From Aphodosoma sp045126975 (GTDB lineage: Bacteria > Bacteroidota > Bacteroidia > Bacteroidales > Paludibacteraceae), in NCBI GenBank assembly GCA_045126975.1, contig JBGVPL010000039.1:9717-73716 (forward strand): a DNA stretch of 64,000 bases, written 5' to 3'. A program made the translations under genes and the position numbers. Shown here in pieces: positions 17,789 to 26,191 of the stretch (within the stretch, counting starts at the first letter, position 1; the number at the start of each line of letters is the position of its first letter). Below the pieces are notes generated by a model. The model saw nothing but the letters and a program-made list of their open reading frames with translations. It made no database searches and was not told the origin of the DNA.

Positions 17789-18562
17789 ATGATTGAAAAA
17801 AATGTATCTCATGGTATTATCAGTACCTATTTCAGCAAATTAGAACGAAATTTAGACCTCGACGTTGCTATCGTCGGTGGTGGACCTTCAGGCATCGTAG
17901 CTGCCTATTATCTTGCCAAAGCAGGCTTAAAAGTTGCTCAATTCGACCGCAAACTCTCTCCTGGCGGTGGCATGTGGGGTGGCGCGATGATGTTCAACCA
18001 AATCGTCGTACAAGAAGAAGCTCTACACATTATCAAGGAGTTCGATATAAACTACGAGCAATACAACGACAACCTCTATGTTATGGACTCTGTCGAAAGC
18101 ACTGCCGCTCTACTATACAAAGCAGTGCATGCCGGAGCTACTATCTTCAACTGCTATTCTGTTGAAGATGTTATCTTTAAGGATAACGTAGTTAGTGGTG
18201 TTGTTGTCAATTGGACTCCTGTATTACGCGAAGGTATGCACGTCGATCCGCTCAACATCATGGCTAAATGCGTAATCGATGGCACTGGCCACGATAGTGA
18301 AATGTGTTGCACCGTAGCTCGCAAAAATGGCATCCGCCTTGCTACCGACACAGGTGAGGTCATCGGCGAACGCTCTCTCGATGTTGTCGCTGGCGAAGAG
18401 GAAGTTGTCAACGGTACTAAAGAAATCTATCCCGGACTTTATGTCTGCGGTATGGCTGCCTCTGCCGTAAGTGGCACTCCTCGCATGGGTCCTATCTTCG
18501 GTGGTATGCTTCTCTCAGGCAAAAAAGTGGCTGACCTCATTATCAATGCATTAAAAAAATGA
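17789..18562 (+). CDS. thi4: Sulfide-dependent ADP-thiazole synthase (THI4 family)
   Basis: Makes the adenylated thiazole precursor of thiamine from NAD, glycine and a sulfur source. The N-terminal dinucleotide site is DVAIVGGGPSGIVAAYYLAKAG; PGGGMWGGAMMF and GTPRMGPIFGGM are family motifs. At the position where yeast Thi4 has its sacrificed cysteine, this protein has His-151 in GMHVDPL, as in archaeal enzymes that use free sulfide catalytically with iron. That suits an anaerobe. No thiG, thiS, thiF or thiH is in the window. The gene overlaps the next by 4 nt (ATGA), and the pair is bracketed by direct repeats, suggesting cassette acquisition. Confidence 0.93.
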   Translation: MIEKNVSHGIISTYFSKLERNLDLDVAIVGGGPSGIVAAYYLAKAGLKVAQFDRKLSPGGGMWGGAMMFNQIVVQEEALHIIKEFDINYEQYNDNLYVMDSVESTAALLYKAVHAGATIFNCYSVEDVIFKDNVVSGVVVNWTPVLREGMHVDPLNIMAKCVIDGTGHDSEMCCTVARKNGIRLATDTGEVIGERSLDVVAGEEEVVNGTKEIYPGLYVCGMAASAVSGTPRMGPIFGGMLLSGKKVADLIINALKK

Positions 18563-19143
18563 AAATCATTGCTATAACAACGCCAAATATGATAGATGAA
18601 GATGCCTATTTAATCAGCAATCTGCTGAAAATGGGCATCCACTCTGTCCATCTTCGCAAACCTGAGGCCACCATAAACGAATGTCGTCAGTTATTAACCA
18701 AACTGACCGACGCAGAACGAGCCAAAATCATAATTCACGACTATCCCGAATTATACACCGAATTTTCGCTCAAAGGCATTCACATCAACAAAAACATTAC
18801 CTCACTGCCAGATGGCTACAACGGATTCAAAACTCGCTCGTGCCATTCGTTTGAAGAAATCGAAAGGTACAAAACCGAATACGACTATCTATTCCTAAGT
18901 CCTATTTTCGACAGTATTTCTAAGGTAGGTTACAAATCTGGGTTCACTAAAGAAGAACTACTAAAAGCCTCAACCTCTGGCATAATCGACCACAAAATCA
19001 TAGCTTTAGGTGGCATCACCCTCGATATGATGCCCTATTTCCGAGAACTAAACTTTGGCGGAATCGCAATGATAGGCGGCATCTACAACACAAATACTAT
19101 TAACAACTTAACCCATCTCAATCCTCACCCCTATATTTACTAA
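18559..19143 (+). CDS. Second ThiE/TenI-like protein
   Basis: A 194-residue TIM-barrel protein of the thiamine-phosphate synthase superfamily, overlapping the thi4 stop. It keeps HLRKPEA, IIHDYPEL, GIHINKNI, SCHSFEEI, FLSPIFDSISKVGY and ALGGI. TenI of Bacillus is a thiazole tautomerase acting after ThiG, a step a Thi4 enzyme should not need. A second thiamine-phosphate synthase, or an accessory role tied to Thi4, is therefore more likely. The exact reaction is not decided by sequence. Confidence 0.8.
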   Translation: MKIIAITTPNMIDEDAYLISNLLKMGIHSVHLRKPEATINECRQLLTKLTDAERAKIIIHDYPELYTEFSLKGIHINKNITSLPDGYNGFKTRSCHSFEEIERYKTEYDYLFLSPIFDSISKVGYKSGFTKEELLKASTSGIIDHKIIALGGITLDMMPYFRELNFGGIAMIGGIYNTNTINNLTHLNPHPYIY

Positions 19144-19150
19144 AAAAGAC

Positions 19151-19244
19151 CTCGGAGAGGGCAAACTATGCTTAACCGCGGGTGACCAACGGGAACCTGC
19201 GGATAGCAAACAGCCATAATAATACGTCCCCAACGGGGGCGAAC
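19151..19244 (+). repeat. Structured repeat, copy 2, downstream of the thi4 pair
   Basis: Same layout and orientation as 17641-17735. The first 50 bases differ only at one stem base (T to C, with its partner A to G) and in the loop triplet (GAA to AAC). It ends with the hairpin CGTCCCC-AAC-GGGGGCG and AAC. Confidence 0.9.
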
Positions 19245-19272
19245 AAAACACAAAAAACTCTCAGAATAACCC

Positions 19273-19307
19273 AAAGGCTGTGTCAAAACAAAATTGACAC
19301 AGCCTTT
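19273..19307 (+). terminator. Terminator of the thi4 transcript
   Basis: A perfect 14-bp stem, AAAGGCTGTGTCAA (19273-19286) with its complement at 19294-19307. Only a short T run follows, but the stem resembles other Bacteroidetes terminators. A TTATTCC/CTATTCC heptamer array follows at about 19319-19342. Confidence 0.85.
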
Positions 19308-19452
19308 CCCCTACTCCCTTTTCCTTATTCCCTATTCCCTACATTCACCCTACCTTCCTCCCTAAAAAACAGCACAACTTTACATCATAAAAAAACTCAC
19401 ACCTGAAAATCAACAACATAAAACAACTTTCTATATTTACTCCCATAATCAC

Positions 19453-19483
19453 TTGCATTCCGCTAAAATTTTTAGTATCTTTG
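19453..19483 (+). promoter_or_regulatory. Promoter of the phosphorothioation operon
   Basis: TTG (19453-19455) and -7 box TATCTTTG (19476-19483) match the Bacteroidetes promoter. It is the only such box I found before the closely packed genes from 19906 to 33963. Confidence 0.75.
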
Positions 19484-19905
19484 CAAAACATATAACAATG
19501 AACCAAAAGCAAATGTACACACCCAAAAAACATTGTCTATTAGTCAATTTAATAGCATTTACCAAGATATTAATAAACCATCAAAAACAACTAAAAACAA
19601 AGAAATAACAAAAATTCTTTACTAAACCATTACTTTAATTATTTATTTCGATAGATTCATTGATTCCTTTAACAAACTAAAAAACAATATATAATACTAT
19701 TTAAACAACAAAAATAGTAATATAAATTACGTCCATTATATATTACATTTCTTTTATAATGAATCCCTTTCAAAAAAAACAATCAAAATACATAAAATTT
19801 ACTTTAATTACTTCACCCAAAATACCGATTTTATTCTTCAAAAATCGCTAATCCATTAAAATTTAAATTCGTATACTTTCAAAATCTCAAAAAGAGTAAT
19901 ATAAA
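19484..19905 (+). other. Long AT-rich leader of the defence operon
   Basis: About 420 nt between promoter and dndC. It contains a 36-codon open frame, 19498-19608 (MNQKQMYTPKKHC...), starting 15 nt after the -7 box; its product is unrecognised and it may be a leader peptide or chance. A weak hairpin CGATTTT/AAAATCG lies at 19826-19847. No attachment site, tRNA or integrase was seen. Confidence 0.5.
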
Positions 19906-21237
19906 ATGTCGAAACGCATTGAATACATAATAGATGACATCAAGGAGCAATATCTTGAAAAAGATAATAACATACCTTGGATTATAGGATTTAGCGGTGG
20001 CAAGGACAGTACCGTTGTCCTAACTCTGGTATGGAGGACGTTGCTCGCTATACGAGAGGAGCTGGGGAATAATGCTCTATCTAGACAAGTGTATGTCGTG
20101 AATAATGACACGCTTGTTGAAAATCCTATTATTACAGATTATATAGTGGAAGTATTAGACTCTATTCGCACTGCTGCTATTGAACAAAAACTCCCAATTA
20201 ATGTACAAATTACTGTTCCAAAATTAGAGGATAGTTTTTGGATTAGTTTCTTAGGAAAGGGTTATCCTGTTCCTAACAACACCTTCAGATGGTGTACTGA
20301 TAGATTAAAGATTAAGCCTACCACCCAATTCATTCTTGATAAAGTTGATACTATGGGTGAGGCTATCGTCCTTATTGGTACACGATTGACAGAGAGTGCA
20401 ACCCGAGCGAAGTCTATTCGCCGTCACGAGATTAAAGGAAAGAGACTGACTAAACATCCTCTGAATCCTAATACATACACATATCCTCCTATTAAGGATT
20501 TATATTTGGAAGAGGTGTGGTATATACTTAACAACGAGCCATCGCCTTGGGGCTATGACAATAAAAAGCTTTTCCAGATTTACGCAGACGCTACGGCAGA
20601 TGACTACGAGTGCCCTACTGTAATCACTGATAAAACTCAGCCTTCGTGTGGCCAGAGTCGATTTGGCTGTTGGGTTTGTACTGTTGTAAAAGAAGACAAA
20701 TCAATGAAGGCGCTTATCAATAATGGTAATCAGTGGATGGCGCCATTACTCAGATATCGAGATGAGATGGTTGCCAGTCGAAATATATCGGAGAATAGAT
20801 ATGCTACTCGCCGAAATGGTCAGGCGGCGCAAGATGCCGATGGACATAATCAAGGTAACTATACTATTGAATATCGTCGTGATATGCTCAAGAAACTTTT
20901 GGAGCTTCAGCGTGATATGCAAAAAGTAAAGCCCCACATGGAACTAATTTCAAATCAAGAGTTAGTAGCAATTCAAATTAATTGGTATCGTGATGGATTC
21001 TTTGAACCCAAAGTAACAGATATATACAATGAGGTCTATAAACGCAATATGCCTCTTGAAAATATGCAGTATCAAGAACGCTTAATTCTTGAAAAGGTTT
21101 GTGCAGAACATCCTGAAGATTATCACTTGATAAATGATTTGGTATCACTTCAAAAAAGCAAGACCATTTTGATGAATAACAATGGCCTTCAGGGGGATAT
21201 TGAGAAACGATTAGATAACTACCTCAACCAGCAGTAA
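19906..21237 (+). CDS. dndC: DNA phosphorothioation sulfurtransferase DndC
   Basis: PAPS-reductase-like ATP pyrophosphatase that activates and sulfurates the DNA backbone with DndD and DndE. The P-loop is FSGGKDSTVVLTL near residues 29-41. WCTDRLKIKP and the cysteine-rich PSCGQSRFGCWVCTVVKED provide the cysteines expected to bind an iron-sulfur cluster. The 443-residue length is slightly short of typical. dndD starts 3 nt after the stop. No dndA or dndB is adjacent, so a chromosomal cysteine desulfurase such as IscS probably supplies sulfur; this is inference. Confidence 0.93.
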   Translation: MSKRIEYIIDDIKEQYLEKDNNIPWIIGFSGGKDSTVVLTLVWRTLLAIREELGNNALSRQVYVVNNDTLVENPIITDYIVEVLDSIRTAAIEQKLPINVQITVPKLEDSFWISFLGKGYPVPNNTFRWCTDRLKIKPTTQFILDKVDTMGEAIVLIGTRLTESATRAKSIRRHEIKGKRLTKHPLNPNTYTYPPIKDLYLEEVWYILNNEPSPWGYDNKKLFQIYADATADDYECPTVITDKTQPSCGQSRFGCWVCTVVKEDKSMKALINNGNQWMAPLLRYRDEMVASRNISENRYATRRNGQAAQDADGHNQGNYTIEYRRDMLKKLLELQRDMQKVKPHMELISNQELVAIQINWYRDGFFEPKVTDIYNEVYKRNMPLENMQYQERLILEKVCAEHPEDYHLINDLVSLQKSKTILMNNNGLQGDIEKRLDNYLNQQ

Positions 21238-21240
21238 GCT

Positions 21241-23379
21241 ATGTTTATAGAATCGATAACATTACATAATTACAGAGCATATAAGGGATGTAACCAAACA
21301 TCTTTTAAGCCAGATGCAAAGAATATATTCTTAGTAGCAGGCAATAATGGTTTTGGTAAAACAACATTTCTCACATCGCTTGTATGGTGCCTATATGGTA
21401 AGTTGATGGCTGATGTTGATGAAAAGTTTAGACGAGAAATCAACGATGCCCAAGGTTACAAGAACTACGCTCGTCAAAGTCTGCATAAGGAGTTAGCAAA
21501 TGCAGTTAACTCATATGAGGTTAGTCCAGAAGAGAGACGGCAGATAGTAAAGCATGGCTATTCTTCAGAGAGCGAATATATAAAAGAAGATGCACAGTAT
21601 TATGTAGAAATCAGTCTGACAGATGTGTTTATTCCATCTATACCTTGTCGCACTATAACTATTCGTAGAACATACGATTATTTCCTTGATATCGAGTATG
21701 TCAATGTTTTGATTGATGGACAGGTTAACGAGCTAGCGAAAGAGGTTGGCTACGACATCTTTATTAATGACTTTATTCTGTCAAAAGATATCGCAAAATT
21801 CTTCTTCTTTGATGCCGAAAAGATTGTAAACCTCGCAGAGGTGAAATCAATAGAAGAAAAACGTCGTTTAAGCACTGCGTATAGTGAGGTATTAGGTATC
21901 AAGAAATACGAAGATATTAAACGAAATCTTGAGAATCTCCGCCTGAAATTTAGAAAGAGTGCTGGTTCGACTGCAAGTAAAGCCAAGTTAGACAAACTGC
22001 AGTACAGCGTTACCGATATGGAAGCTCAAATCAAGGCAAAAGAAGAAGAGCGAGAGAATATTGACAACCAAATTCAGCAATATAGAGCAGAGTCTGCACA
22101 ATTACAAGAGAGATTGATTCGAGAAGGAAATGCTATTAGCGTTGAGGAACTCAAAAAGCAAAAAGAGTTACTCATTGCGTTAAAAGAGAAAGACGCCAAA
22201 CTCAAAGGTCAATTACGCGATATGTTAGATATTGCGCCATTTGCTATTTCTGGTAAGTTATTCGCAAACCTGATGGAACAAGTTGTTGCCGAAAAGAAAG
22301 TGAAGACTACTGCGGCCAGCTGTGCGGCTATCAATGCCGCTTTGCAATCCACTCACACTTTGATTTCTGACGGCGTTTCTGAATTAAAGCTAACGGAACC
22401 TCAAAAGAGAGCGATTGAGTATATTGTTGCGGAGGCTTTCTCTCAAAATATTGTTAATACAAGTGAGGTCCAAATTGATGTAAAAGTATTGGTTGATTTT
22501 AACGATAATGAGGCTAACGAATTCCAGGCATTATACGATAACATAAAGTACTCTTTCAGCACTATTTTCAAGCAACTTGTCAAGGATATCAAGAACAATG
22601 CATTGTTCCTTGCCAAAACACAACGAAAGATTGTAGAGGCAGAATATGACGATGGAAATGCTGATATCAAAGAGGCAAGAATGCGTAAAGCAGATGTAGA
22701 TGAATTGTTGGCACAATTGGATATTCAAACTCGACAATTATCAGAGTTGATAGGTACATTGAATAAAGACCTTAAAGTGCTCAAGAAGCAGTTGTCGGAG
22801 GTGGCAAAACATGTGCGTGTTAATAAGTCAGACAAAGAAAAGGATATCATCGCTGAACGACTCATTGCCGAATTAACCACATTCTTATTTGAACTAAGAG
22901 CAAAGCGTAAATTCTCTCTTGAGAAGAAGATTATGGCTGGCATTGATGTGTTGATGCATAAAGCAGATTTTATCCACAATGTAAGAATAGATCTGAAAGA
23001 TGATGTCATTGAGATTGAACTGCTTGATAAGGCTGGTGAGATTATTAGTAAGGAAAAGTTATCAAAAGGAGAGCAACAGCTATACGCTACGGCTATACTT
23101 AATGCGCTTGTTGAAGAGTCTGGCATTGAGTTCCCGGTATTTATTGATAGCCCTCTTCAAAAGTTTGATAGTATTCACTCACGTAACATTATTACAAAAT
23201 TCTATCCGAGTGTGTCAAAACAAGTTGTAATCTTCCCATTATTGGGCAAAGAACTGTCAGAAGATGAGTATAATGCATTACTGCCAAATGTCAATAGAGC
23301 GTATGTCATCGAGAATAAAAATGGATGCTCATCATTCAAGAAAGTAGAACCAAGTAGATTATTTGAAACATTGTCATAG
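21241..23379 (+). CDS. dndD: DNA sulfur modification ATPase DndD
   Basis: SMC/Rad50-like ATPase of the phosphorothioation complex. Walker A is AGNNGFGKTTF near residue 34. A long coiled coil fills the middle (for example QIKAKEEERENIDNQIQQYRA). The C-terminal half has the signature LSKGEQQLYATAIL and Walker B FPVFIDSPLQKFDSIH. At 712 residues it is of usual length. It is thought to nick or open DNA and provide energy for sulfur incorporation by DndC. dndE follows after 2 nt. Confidence 0.93.
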   Translation: MFIESITLHNYRAYKGCNQTSFKPDAKNIFLVAGNNGFGKTTFLTSLVWCLYGKLMADVDEKFRREINDAQGYKNYARQSLHKELANAVNSYEVSPEERRQIVKHGYSSESEYIKEDAQYYVEISLTDVFIPSIPCRTITIRRTYDYFLDIEYVNVLIDGQVNELAKEVGYDIFINDFILSKDIAKFFFFDAEKIVNLAEVKSIEEKRRLSTAYSEVLGIKKYEDIKRNLENLRLKFRKSAGSTASKAKLDKLQYSVTDMEAQIKAKEEERENIDNQIQQYRAESAQLQERLIREGNAISVEELKKQKELLIALKEKDAKLKGQLRDMLDIAPFAISGKLFANLMEQVVAEKKVKTTAASCAAINAALQSTHTLISDGVSELKLTEPQKRAIEYIVAEAFSQNIVNTSEVQIDVKVLVDFNDNEANEFQALYDNIKYSFSTIFKQLVKDIKNNALFLAKTQRKIVEAEYDDGNADIKEARMRKADVDELLAQLDIQTRQLSELIGTLNKDLKVLKKQLSEVAKHVRVNKSDKEKDIIAERLIAELTTFLFELRAKRKFSLEKKIMAGIDVLMHKADFIHNVRIDLKDDVIEIELLDKAGEIISKEKLSKGEQQLYATAILNALVEESGIEFPVFIDSPLQKFDSIHSRNIITKFYPSVSKQVVIFPLLGKELSEDEYNALLPNVNRAYVIENKNGCSSFKKVEPSRLFETLS

Positions 23380-23381
23380 CC

Positions 23382-23780
23382 ATGTTTACATCAATTAAAA
23401 CATCAAAATCTAACAAATATATCGTTACAGATTTGAGTAGAAAATTCAACTTGGGAGCAGAGAATATAATTGCGAGAATAGCTTTAACATATTCTCTCTC
23501 AAAAGACCGTTTACTATCTTTGACTGATATCTCTGATTCGCAAGGAAAGGAGTACAGCAAGAATGTTTTATTTGGCAGTAATCTTCCATATTATGTAGGG
23601 CTTATTTGTGTTAAATATGGATTATACAAAACAGATAAGGATATTCCTAAATATATCAAGATGCACATTGATGATGGATTACAACTGCTGAATAATGAGT
23701 TGCGTGATAATCCTAACTTAAATGGCTACGATTATTTAATAGATAAAATCACTAATGGATTGGAGGATATAATATGTTAA
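23382..23780 (+). CDS. dndE: DNA sulfur modification protein DndE
   Basis: Small basic protein of 132 residues that binds nicked DNA in the Dnd complex. The arrangement SKSNKYIVTDLSRKFNLGAENIIARIALTYSLS matches the helical N-terminus of DndE, and MHIDDGLQLL the C-terminal part. Placement directly after dndC and dndD supports it. It overlaps the following helicase gene by 7 nt. Confidence 0.88.
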   Translation: MFTSIKTSKSNKYIVTDLSRKFNLGAENIIARIALTYSLSKDRLLSLTDISDSQGKEYSKNVLFGSNLPYYVGLICVKYGLYKTDKDIPKYIKMHIDDGLQLLNNELRDNPNLNGYDYLIDKITNGLEDIIC

Positions 23781-25969
23781 ATGATGTGCAGTTTAAACAT
23801 AGCTATTCCTCAGGATATGATGAACCTAAAGAATTTTTCACTGAGGCCTTAATTGAAAGTTCTACTTTTGATTTGGGATTAGGGTTCTTCTCATCAAGTG
23901 GTATAAGAAGTCTTGCTTATGGATTTGCCTTGTTCATTGCAAATGGAGGTAAAATGCGTGTTGTCATAAACCATTTTCTTAGCAAAGAAGATAAGGAGGC
24001 TATTGAAAATGGGCAAAAGCATTTGGTTGACAACTATGAAAGCCAGATCCTTTCTGACATTGCAAAGTTGACTAAAACACTTTCTAAAGAGGATGAACAT
24101 TTCTTTCAATGTTTGTCATATCTAATTTCAATCAATAGAATTGAATTCGTTGCGACCATTTCAACAAAGGGAGGACTTGGTCACGATAAATATGGAATCT
24201 TTACAGATGAGAAAGGTAATAAAGTTGCATTTATAGGCTCTGCTAACTTTTCTCATTCTGCATTAGAACTTAATGGGGAGACTATTACTGTTTTTACATC
24301 TTCAGATGATGATAAAAGAATATGTGAATACCAGACATTATTCAATAAATCTTGGGAGAATGATACGCCACATTTAATTCATATACCAATAAATGAGGTC
24401 AAAACCTACATTAGCGATAATTTCCCTAAACTATCATTTGAAGAGTTGCTTGGTAACAGTATGTATCTAAGAACCAACAATACTGTTAATGGCTATTGTA
24501 AACCTTTATCAAAAAGAATTCTTGACAAAATAGGGTTAAAAGAGCAGGAACCGCGCTTCCCATTTCCTGAAGAAAGACCTATACAGATAGATGCATACGA
24601 TGCGTGGATAAGTAATGGGAAAAATGGAGTTTTTGCAATGGCTACCGGTTCGGGTAAGACTGTAACCGCCTTAAACTGTTTACGTAAACAATATAAAGAA
24701 AATGGTTATTACAAAGCAATAATTGTCGTACCCACTCAAGCATTAGCAATTCAATGGGAAAAAGAAGCAAAAGCTTTTAACTTCCAACATATTGTATCTA
24801 CACATACAGATAAAGATTGGAAAAACACTTTGAGCAGATATACAACAAGAAGTTTGTTAGATCAATCTAAGAGTATCATTATTATCACAACATATGCGAC
24901 ATTTAATCGCAAGGATATGCAGCTATTTATTAATAGGGTTAAAGGTATTGAAACTTTCATGTATATAGCAGACGAAGCTCATAATATTGGTTCTACAAGT
25001 TCATTAAAACATCTGCCTCATAATATACTTTGGCGTATAGGTTTGTCTGCGACACCTGAACGTATATACGATGATATTGGCTCTGAAAAATTATATGAGT
25101 TCTTCAATTCTAGACCACCAGAGTATACATATAGGTATACAATGAAACAAGCAATAGAAGAAAACATATTATGCCACTATGATTATTATCCCATCTTCGT
25201 TGAGTTAACAAACTCAGAAATGGAAGAGTATGAATACATCTCAACTCAGTTAAGGAAGTTCATAGATCCTGATAATGGAAAATATAAACCAGAGGCAGAG
25301 AAGTTATTGCTGAAGCGCAAAAGAATTATACATAAGGCTGAAAACAAAAAGGTGGCGATTTCTAATTTATTAGAAGACCTAAAATACAAACGCAAACTAG
25401 ATTATACGTTTGTTTTTGTGCCTGAGGGATATGAGCCTGATTACTCCGAAAGGGATTCGTATGACATTGATCAAGAAGATATTCACATTATTGATGAATA
25501 TGCACATATGTTCAAGAATCAAGGGTATAGCTATCATAAATATATTAGTGGACTTGATGATGCTCCAGGCATATTGAAAAGTTTTGCAGAAGGTAATATT
25601 CAAATATTGCTTTCGATGAAATGCTTGGATGAGGGCGTTGATATACCACGAGCGGAACATACTATATTCTGTTCAAGTACAGGAAATCCCCGTCAATTTG
25701 TTCAGCGTCGTGGGCGTGTACTAAGAAAAAGCAAAGGAAAAGATAAGGCAAAAATATGGGATTTAATTGTTACGCCACCGAATGTAATGAATGATTCCAT
25801 CGGTATAGAGCGTAATATGTTTATTAGTGAAGTTAAACGTATTGTAAACTTTGCTACCCTCGCTGATAATCAAATAGATATTTTATATGGAGATTTGAAG
25901 AATTACTGTGAGGCTTTGCGAATAGATTTGTTTGAGATGCTTGAAGAAGAAAATAATAACTATAAATAA
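23774..25969 (+). CDS. PLD-nuclease-like domain fused to a DEAH helicase
   Basis: 731-residue two-domain protein. Residues ~1-180 form a phospholipase D-like domain with one variant HKD motif, HDKYGIFTD at 137 (five residues rather than four between K and D), and GSANFS at 155. A dimer would be needed for a full active site. Residues ~265-700 form an SF2 helicase: ATGSGKTV (290-297), ADEAHN (~399), LSATPERI and QRRGRVLR. It overlaps dndE, so it is translationally coupled to the modification genes and is a likely restriction or virus-blocking component. The order PLD-helicase, small protein, SMC protein, small protein recalls the four-gene PbeABCD partner set of archaeal Dnd systems, from memory only. 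Confidence 0.88.
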   Translation: MLNDVQFKHSYSSGYDEPKEFFTEALIESSTFDLGLGFFSSSGIRSLAYGFALFIANGGKMRVVINHFLSKEDKEAIENGQKHLVDNYESQILSDIAKLTKTLSKEDEHFFQCLSYLISINRIEFVATISTKGGLGHDKYGIFTDEKGNKVAFIGSANFSHSALELNGETITVFTSSDDDKRICEYQTLFNKSWENDTPHLIHIPINEVKTYISDNFPKLSFEELLGNSMYLRTNNTVNGYCKPLSKRILDKIGLKEQEPRFPFPEERPIQIDAYDAWISNGKNGVFAMATGSGKTVTALNCLRKQYKENGYYKAIIVVPTQALAIQWEKEAKAFNFQHIVSTHTDKDWKNTLSRYTTRSLLDQSKSIIIITTYATFNRKDMQLFINRVKGIETFMYIADEAHNIGSTSSLKHLPHNILWRIGLSATPERIYDDIGSEKLYEFFNSRPPEYTYRYTMKQAIEENILCHYDYYPIFVELTNSEMEEYEYISTQLRKFIDPDNGKYKPEAEKLLLKRKRIIHKAENKKVAISNLLEDLKYKRKLDYTFVFVPEGYEPDYSERDSYDIDQEDIHIIDEYAHMFKNQGYSYHKYISGLDDAPGILKSFAEGNIQILLSMKCLDEGVDIPRAEHTIFCSSTGNPRQFVQRRGRVLRKSKGKDKAKIWDLIVTPPNVMNDSIGIERNMFISEVKRIVNFATLADNQIDILYGDLKNYCEALRIDLFEMLEEENNNYK

Positions 25970-25976
25970 AAATACT

Positions 25977-26180
25977 ATGGCTATACAAGACGAAATGTAT
26001 AAGGCAATTGAGAAGGAAATTAATCAAACTGTTGAATCTGGCGCTGAAAAAGTTGCTGTAAACTTTGAAAAAGCAAAAGAGGTTGCCAAAATGCTGACAG
26101 ATCTATCAACTAGTGTTGGAGATGCAGATGCATTGACAAATCAGTATATTGCCAATATTAAGAATATATGTAACTCATAA
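25977..26180 (+). CDS. Small unrecognised protein of the Dnd operon
   Basis: A 67-residue helical protein (MAIQDEMYKAIEKEINQTVE...), acidic to neutral, with no motif I recognise. The start ATG 25977 is chosen because an upstream in-frame start lies inside the helicase gene; it leaves a 7-nt gap. It sits between the PLD-helicase and the Rad50-like ATPase and may be a subunit bridging them. Confidence 0.7.
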   Translation: MAIQDEMYKAIEKEINQTVESGAEKVAVNFEKAKEVAKMLTDLSTSVGDADALTNQYIANIKNICNS

Positions 26181-26191
26181 TACGCAAAGTT

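Noticed and set aside
19498..19608. Small open frame of 36 codons near the dnd promoter
   Set aside because: No homology recognised and the region is AT-rich enough for chance frames; recorded only within the leader entry.
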